Of a stretch of DNA of 10,295 nucleotides, positions 5,931-10,295 are shown in pieces. Where the stretch lies: NCBI GenBank assembly GCA_027485535.1, contig JAIXQV010000200.1, positions 1 through 10,295 on the forward strand. The letters run 5' to 3'. The translations under genes and the position numbers were made by a program. Source of the DNA: Oxalobacteraceae bacterium (GTDB taxonomy: Bacteria > Pseudomonadota > Gammaproteobacteria > Burkholderiales > Burkholderiaceae_D). Numbering within the stretch: the first letter of the stretch is position 1; every line of letters begins with the position of its first letter. The notes under the pieces are model-generated. The model was not told where the DNA came from. It was given only the letters and a program-made list of their open reading frames with translations, and did no database searches.

Positions 5931-6509
5931 ATGCCTAACCCCAGACTCATCTTGTTTGCTGGTCACGCCGGCACAGGTAAAACCACCCTAGCCAAACGCG
6001 CCGTGCCGCTGCTGTCGCAGAAGTTTGGTCATGACTTTTTTTTCCTGGACAAGGACACTGCCTATGGCGCGTTCAGCTCACACATCATGGGTCTGCTGAC
6101 GGGCGATCCGGCTGATCGCGACAGCCCGACCTATCTGCAGCATTTGCGTGACCAGGAGTACTCAGGTCTGCTGGATATCACGCGCGAGAATCTTGAGCTC
6201 GGCAACCATGTAATTTTGGTGGGGCCATTTACGCGCGAGATTTTGGCGGGCAAGTTTTTTGAGCCGACCGAACTGGGTATGCCCGCTAACACCGTGTGCC
6301 GGGTTGCATGGATCGATCTCGCCAGCGAAGAAGCTAAACGACGTATAGAAGCTCGCAATGATGCGCGTGATCACTGGAAGCTCGCGAATTGGGATACGTA
6401 TATGAAGCGACGAGTCGAGCCGCCGTCGCACCCGGCATTGATGCGATTGAATAACGGCAGTTTCGATGCGGCGAAGTTTGATTCGCTGCTGGCGTTTTTG
6501 TTGGGATGA
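5931..6509 (+). CDS. P-loop ATP-binding protein, AAA_33/small-kinase type, 192 aa
   Basis: The protein begins almost at once with a P-loop strand and Walker A motif (ILFAGHAGTGKTTLAKR, Lys17 and Thr18). Next comes a second strand ending FFFLDKDTAYG (37-46), where the Asp-Lys-Asp may bind Mg2+ or substrate. A strand VILVGPF (94-100) and a lid-like region rich in Arg (AKRRIEARNDARDHWK, 135-150) follow. This is the layout of AAA_33 nucleoside/sugar-kinase-like NTPases, which phosphorylate small molecules or RNA ends; the substrate here is not evident. The frame is open back to 5820, but I prefer the ATG at 5931 because the Walker strand starts there and the upstream part is A/T-rich promoter DNA. 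No good ribosome binding site precedes it. A run of eight T (6036-6043) codes for FFF. Confidence 0.8.
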   Translation: MPNPRLILFAGHAGTGKTTLAKRAVPLLSQKFGHDFFFLDKDTAYGAFSSHIMGLLTGDPADRDSPTYLQHLRDQEYSGLLDITRENLELGNHVILVGPFTREILAGKFFEPTELGMPANTVCRVAWIDLASEEAKRRIEARNDARDHWKLANWDTYMKRRVEPPSHPALMRLNNGSFDAAKFDSLLAFLLG

Positions 6510-6549
6510 CCCATCTGGTCTTACTTCCCGCAACGCCAGCGGCTTAGCC

Positions 6550-6565
6550 GAGCAAAGTTCTGCTC
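6550..6565. terminator. Weak hairpin between convergent kinase-like and hydrolase genes
   Basis: A 5-bp inverted repeat (6550-6554 with 6561-6565, GAGCA/TGCTC) followed by AATTTCT lies in the 61-nt gap between two converging stops. A 4-bp CGGC/GCCG hairpin lies just before it. Both are small, so efficient intrinsic termination is doubtful. Confidence 0.3.
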
Positions 6566-6570
6566 AATTT

Positions 6571-7908
6571 CTAATCGAGCGCTTGATAAACCAGCGTTTT
6601 AATCATTCGCCGATACGACTGCCGAATCGGCCCTGGCGTCTGCGCCAGCATGACAGCCACCAGCTGCTCTTTCGGATCTATCCAAAAAAACGTACCCGCC
6701 GCACCGCCCCAAGCGTAATCGCCTTCCGAGCCCGGTACCGAGGCGATACCGGCTTGTTGACGCACCATGAAGCCCAGACCGAAGGTATAGCCCTGTATAC
6801 CCATTAAAACTTCGCCGGGCTGCACAGGGGTTGCGACCTTGGGGCCAAGATGATCAGCACTCATCAGCGCGACGGTAGTGCGTGACAAATAGCGTCGACC
6901 ATCCAGCACGCCACCATTGAGCATCATCTGGCAAAAGCGCAAATAATCATCGGCAGTGGTCGACATGCCTCCGCCACCGGATTCATTACCCGTGGGCTTG
7001 GTGACATCGAGTACCGGTAGGCTAGGGCCGCCAGTGAGCGGATCGATTTTTAAGGGCTCGGCGATACGCGCTACCTTGGGTGCGGGTACCACAAAGTGCG
7101 TGTCTTTCATCCCGAGTGGCTTGATCAGTTTTTCATCCAGCAGCGCGCTCAGCGACTGCCCGGACACTTTTTCTAAAACGCGCCCCAGCAGATCGGTCGA
7201 CAGCCCATAGTCGAAGGTCGTGCCGGGCTGCCATACCAATGGCGCTTTAGCGAAAGCTTCAATTTGCTGCTCTGGCGTCAGCATCAACGCACGCATCGGC
7301 GTCTGTGCAGAAAACAAGCCAGCTTCTTCATACGCCGCTTTCACGCTCGCGAAACGAGTGAACTCACCATACGTCAACCCCGAGGTATGCCGCAGCAAAT
7401 CGTGAACTGTGATCGGGCGTTTCGCTGGCTCACGCGCGCTATTCGGATCGGCTGGATTACTCAGTACTTGCAGATTGGCGAGCGCCGGGAAAAACTTCGA
7501 GACCGGATCATTCAGCTGCAGCTTGCCTTCTTCAACCAGCATCATGGTTACGACAGAGACCAGTGGCTTGGTCATCGAATAGGCGCGGAAGATCGTTTCG
7601 CGCTTCATTGTCGTACCGGCAGCCTTGTCCTGCCAACCGATCGATTCTGCATGAACGATCGCACCCTTACGCGCGATAAGCACGACAGCGCCTGGCATAC
7701 GATTAGCGTTAATCTCGGTCTCAATCACGCTGCGAATACGAGACAAGCGCTCTTTGGATAAGCCTTGCGACTGTGGTGAGGCAACCGGCAGATCCGCGCT
7801 GAGGGCAACCGGAGTGATCGAGGCTAAGGCAAGCGAGAGCGTCAGTGCGAGTGGCTTTAACAACTTCCGCTTTAATGCCACGGCATTCACTGTGCTGGAT
7901 AAGGTCAT
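6571..7908 (-). CDS. Exported beta-lactamase-family serine hydrolase, 445 aa
   Basis: This is a class C beta-lactamase/EstB-fold hydrolase (Beta-lactamase family, Pfam PF00144 type). Members include carboxylesterases, peptidases and penicillin-binding-like enzymes; most are not resistance genes. The nucleophile motif is clear: Ser111-Met-Thr-Lys114 in FRAYSMTKPL. The Tyr element is Tyr234 in FDYGLSTDLLG, where class C enzymes have Tyr-x-Asn, and the third box is WGGAAG (400-405) in place of Lys-Thr-Gly. HDLLRHTSGLTYG (169-181) is also typical of this family. The signal peptide runs to ALSA38. I choose the ATG at 7906-7908, which has GAGG six bases upstream and leaves 23 nt after the M61 stop. 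A longer in-frame start at 7950 overlaps that gene and has no such site. The non-canonical boxes favour esterase or peptidase over beta-lactamase activity. Confidence 0.88.
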   Translation of the reverse strand: MTLSSTVNAVALKRKLLKPLALTLSLALASITPVALSADLPVASPQSQGLSKERLSRIRSVIETEINANRMPGAVVLIARKGAIVHAESIGWQDKAAGTTMKRETIFRAYSMTKPLVSVVTMMLVEEGKLQLNDPVSKFFPALANLQVLSNPADPNSAREPAKRPITVHDLLRHTSGLTYGEFTRFASVKAAYEEAGLFSAQTPMRALMLTPEQQIEAFAKAPLVWQPGTTFDYGLSTDLLGRVLEKVSGQSLSALLDEKLIKPLGMKDTHFVVPAPKVARIAEPLKIDPLTGGPSLPVLDVTKPTGNESGGGGMSTTADDYLRFCQMMLNGGVLDGRRYLSRTTVALMSADHLGPKVATPVQPGEVLMGIQGYTFGLGFMVRQQAGIASVPGSEGDYAWGGAAGTFFWIDPKEQLVAVMLAQTPGPIRQSYRRMIKTLVYQALD

Positions 7909-7931
7909 GGGCTGCCTCGCTTTCTGGTTGG

Positions 7932-9734
7932 TTATCGCGTCTTTAGCCATGCATCTCGCAGCTTGACGCCGGTGACTGGCTTATCTTGCATCACTAGCTT
8001 CACCTGCGGTGCCGCATCAGGCTGCAGGCTTACTTCAAATCGCATGAGTTCATCGCGACGGAATGCATGCACAACAACGACATCGCCAATGCTATAGCGC
8101 GCCAGCAAAGTATCGAGATTCGAGGCGGTGATGCGCAGATCATCCAACGCCACTAGCGTATCGCCGGCGGATAAGCCAGCGCGATGCGCAGCACCACCTT
8201 CGTACACCGAAGCCAATTTACAATCGGCACCCTCTTTGCGGGTACGAACGCCCAGTGAAGGCACACCTTTGCGTGGCCGGTCTTGCAGTTGAATCGCAAA
8301 CGCCGCAAATGCCTCGGCCAGAGGCAGGTCTTTAGTGCCGCGTACGGCGTGATCAAATACGCTTTTGAGTGACAGCCCGGCGGCCTCATCAAACAGAGCC
8401 TCGACATCAGCATCGCTGACACCGACGCCGTGACCGGCTTGGTAGAAATCACGCCCATAGCGTCGCCATAGCGCGCGCATGACATCATCTAACGAGCGCT
8501 TGCCGCGTGTACGTGCGCGGATCAGCAGATCAAACCACAGCGCAACCAGCGAACCTTTTTGGTAGTAGCTGACGATAGCATTAGGTGAGTTTTCATCTTG
8601 TCGGTAGTACTTGGTCCAGGCATCGAAGCTGGATTCAGCCACGCTCTGCTTCAAGCGACCACTACCTTTATTCACTGCGTTGATGGTTTTGGCGAGCAAG
8701 CCGAGATATGCGCTACGATCAATCAGACCAGTACGCACGAGCGTCAGATCATCGTAGTAGCTGGTAAAACCTTCAAACAACCATAGCAGCGGCGTGTAGC
8801 TTTCTTGGGTGAGGTCGTAGGGTGCAAACGCCGCGGGCTTGATACGCTTGACATTCCAGGTATGAAAATACTCATGGCTGCACAAGCCAAGAAAACTACG
8901 ATATCCATCGCTCAGCGCTGCTTGCCCTTGCACGGGTAAATCCGAACGCGCGCAAAGCAGTGCGGTGGAGGCGCGATGCTCCAAGCCGCCATAGCCATCC
9001 CCAACCGCCAGCGTCAGAAACACATAACGTGACATGGGTGCGCGTTTGGTACGCGGCTCGAATAGCGCGATCTGATGCTCGCAAATTCTTTGTAAGTCGT
9101 TCGCCAGACGCTCAGTATCGAGATTCGGAACACGGCCAGTGATTGCCATCTCATGAGGCACACCATGCGCCTCGAACGTGATCAGGCTGAATTCACCCAT
9201 CTCAACTGGATGGTCGATCAGCTCGTCGTAGTCTTGCGCGATATAGGTTCCGAAACGATGGCGCCGTGCCTTCAACTCGGGTAAAGAGGTGGCGACACGC
9301 CAGCCTGCATAGGCTTCGCCCTCCGGCGGCTGTATGTCCACCACATGGGGCAGTAGCTCTTTACCGTCCACCTGCAAGAAGACACTGGTGCCGTTGAAGA
9401 AGCCATGGGTTTGATCAAGATGCGCTGCGCGCACGGACAAATCCCATGCATAGACCTGATACGTGATGCTTAACTCGCCCTTACAGCGCGCCGCACGCCA
9501 GCTATGTTTGTCGAGCTTGGTGAGTCTGACTTTACGGCCATCGGCTTCCGCGCGAATTTGTACGATATGGCGCGCGAATTCGCGAATCATGTAGCTGCCC
9601 GGAATCCATGCGGGCAGCGACAACACCTGACCCTCGGGATCAGGATGTGAAACCGTCAGCGTTACCTCGAACAGGTGTAGCGCCAGATCGTGTGGACGGA
9701 TGGTGTAGTGAATGACTTCGCGGCGTCTCGGCAT
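7932..9734 (-). CDS. M61 family metallopeptidase with PDZ domain, 600 aa
   Basis: M61 peptidases (glycyl aminopeptidase type) are zinc enzymes with a gluzincin active site. The zinc motif is His287-Glu288-Tyr-Phe-His291 in SHEYFHTWNVKRIKP, with the third ligand Glu321 in WLFEGFTSYYDDL, 30 residues after His291. GGLEHR (249-254) takes the place of the aminopeptidase GAMEN-like loop. The N-terminal part is a beta-rich domain (SLPAWIPGSYMIREF, 39-53), and residues about 490-570 form a PDZ domain (SLGVRTRKEG, then GGAAHRAGLSAGDTLVALDD). No signal peptide is seen, so a cytosolic location is likely. The frame is open to 9812 inside the upstream gene, but the ATG at 9732-9734 lies four bases after that gene's TGA and gives the usual family length. 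There is no clear ribosome binding site, so translational coupling is likely. Confidence 0.93.
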   Translation of the reverse strand: MPRRREVIHYTIRPHDLALHLFEVTLTVSHPDPEGQVLSLPAWIPGSYMIREFARHIVQIRAEADGRKVRLTKLDKHSWRAARCKGELSITYQVYAWDLSVRAAHLDQTHGFFNGTSVFLQVDGKELLPHVVDIQPPEGEAYAGWRVATSLPELKARRHRFGTYIAQDYDELIDHPVEMGEFSLITFEAHGVPHEMAITGRVPNLDTERLANDLQRICEHQIALFEPRTKRAPMSRYVFLTLAVGDGYGGLEHRASTALLCARSDLPVQGQAALSDGYRSFLGLCSHEYFHTWNVKRIKPAAFAPYDLTQESYTPLLWLFEGFTSYYDDLTLVRTGLIDRSAYLGLLAKTINAVNKGSGRLKQSVAESSFDAWTKYYRQDENSPNAIVSYYQKGSLVALWFDLLIRARTRGKRSLDDVMRALWRRYGRDFYQAGHGVGVSDADVEALFDEAAGLSLKSVFDHAVRGTKDLPLAEAFAAFAIQLQDRPRKGVPSLGVRTRKEGADCKLASVYEGGAAHRAGLSAGDTLVALDDLRITASNLDTLLARYSIGDVVVVHAFRRDELMRFEVSLQPDAAPQVKLVMQDKPVTGVKLRDAWLKTR

Positions 9735-9738
9735 GGCA

Positions 9739-10295
9739 TCAGGATTTAACGTCGACGACCAGTCGCCCGCGAACCTCACCGGCGAGAATTTTCGGGGCCC
9801 ATGCCAAGGCATCCCCGAGCGAGATTTGCTGCGTTATTTTTGCTAAGGTGTCGGGCTTGATCTCGGAGGCAAGATTTGACCACGCCGCAATACGACGATC
9901 AATCGGTGCCATTACGCTGTCCACACCGATCAGCTTCACGCCACGCAAGATAAATGGCGCGACGCTCGCCGGGAAATCCATCCCTTGCGCTAAACCACAA
10001 GCAGCGACCGTACCGCCGTAACGCACCTGTGCCACCGCATTGGCCAGCGTATGTGAGCCAACCGAATCCACGACGCCTGCCCAGCACTCTTTTTGCAGTG
10101 GCTTGCCGGGCGCAGACAATTCAGCTCTATCGATTAGATTGGTAGCACCCAGCGATTTCAGATAATCTGCTTCTGTAGTCTTGCCGGTAGACGCCACCAC
10201 GCGATAGCCACGTGCCGCAAGAATCGCTACCGCTACACTGCCCACACCACCAGAGGCACCGGTCACCAGCACCTCACCGTGTTCTGGCTTGACGC
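9739..10295 (-). CDS. acuI: AcuI/YhdH-type NADPH-dependent reductase, C-terminal part
   Basis: The gene enters from the right edge; its first half is missing. The visible 185 residues begin VKPEHGEVLVTGASGGVGSVAVAIL, shown here in two parts: the strand VKPEHGEVLVTG and the dinucleotide-binding loop GASGGVGS. They continue with VVASTGKTTEADYLKSLGA and the substrate-side segment RYGGTVAACGLAQG. This matches the YhdH/AcuI group of medium-chain dehydrogenase/reductases, which reduce acryloyl-CoA to propionyl-CoA with NADPH and are often labelled quinone oxidoreductases. The protein ends GRLVVDVKS, as expected for the family. It is the first visible gene of a probable three-gene transcript. The group is confident; the precise substrate is inferred. 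Confidence 0.85.
   Translation of the reverse strand, partial: VKPEHGEVLVTGASGGVGSVAVAILAARGYRVVASTGKTTEADYLKSLGATNLIDRAELSAPGKPLQKECWAGVVDSVGSHTLANAVAQVRYGGTVAACGLAQGMDFPASVAPFILRGVKLIGVDSVMAPIDRRIAAWSNLASEIKPDTLAKITQQISLGDALAWAPKILAGEVRGRLVVDVKS

Noticed and set aside
5125..5966. Overlapping frames around the bactofilin on both strands
   Set aside because: They are low-complexity His/Arg/Pro/Ala shadows of the repeat-rich tail and promoter region.
7264..7761. 165-residue plus-strand frame opposite the serine hydrolase
   Set aside because: Shadow frame with no recognisable motif; the other strand carries clear catalytic motifs.
7909..7950. Longer start of the serine hydrolase
   Set aside because: It overlaps the M61 gene and lacks a ribosome binding site, whereas the ATG at 7906-7908 has GAGG at proper spacing and begins a better signal peptide.
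9735..9812. Longer start of the M61 peptidase
   Set aside because: It lies inside the upstream reductase gene; the ATG at 9732-9734 gives the usual length and a tight junction.
1..10295. Mobile element, CRISPR, tRNA/rRNA or defence island
   Set aside because: No transposase, integrase, inverted-repeat ends, spaced repeats or tRNA-like folds were seen; all genes are of ordinary chromosomal types.

Overview
The window looks like ordinary chromosomal housekeeping DNA of a moderately GC-rich betaproteobacterium, probably of the Burkholderiales. The evidence is the type of L13 start peptide, a diiron Coq7 rather than a flavin enzyme at the same ubiquinone step, a small porin of the betaproteobacterial kind ending in Phe, and a YhdH/AcuI-type reductase. 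I see no mobile element, CRISPR array, tRNA or rRNA. The assignment rests on protein features read by eye; no search was run.

Layout. At the left edge lie the first 11 codons of rplM (minus strand), with a good sigma-70 promoter and a leader of about 115 nt that can fold. Divergent from it is an OsmC/YhfA-type thiol protein (249-692, +), which converges on coq7 (744-1382, -). Next is a porin (1606-2625, +) closed by a textbook UUCG-loop terminator. It is followed by an uncharacterised exported protein that may be a PagP-like small barrel (2732-3274, +). That gene converges tail to tail on a large DUF3413-plus-sulfatase membrane protein of the YejM/PbgA type (3271-5079, -), and the two stop codons share one CTAG. 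Upstream of the YejM-like gene is a bactofilin (5240-5818, -), divergent from a P-loop kinase-like ATPase (5931-6509, +). The right third is a minus-strand run of three genes: an AcuI/YhdH-type reductase cut by the right edge, an M61 peptidase with a C-terminal PDZ domain, and an exported beta-lactamase-fold serine hydrolase. Their spacings are 4 and 23 nt, so they are probably one transcript.

How the genes fit together. The centre has an envelope theme: porin, putative small outer-membrane protein, YejM-like inner-membrane protein and bactofilin. The right-hand run pairs a cytosolic aminopeptidase-like enzyme with an exported hydrolase. The most interesting points are that the YejM-like protein keeps a complete LtaS/EptA-style metal and nucleophile set, and that an orphan conserved-looking exported protein lies back to back with it. 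I found no clear evidence of a new defence or mobile system here.
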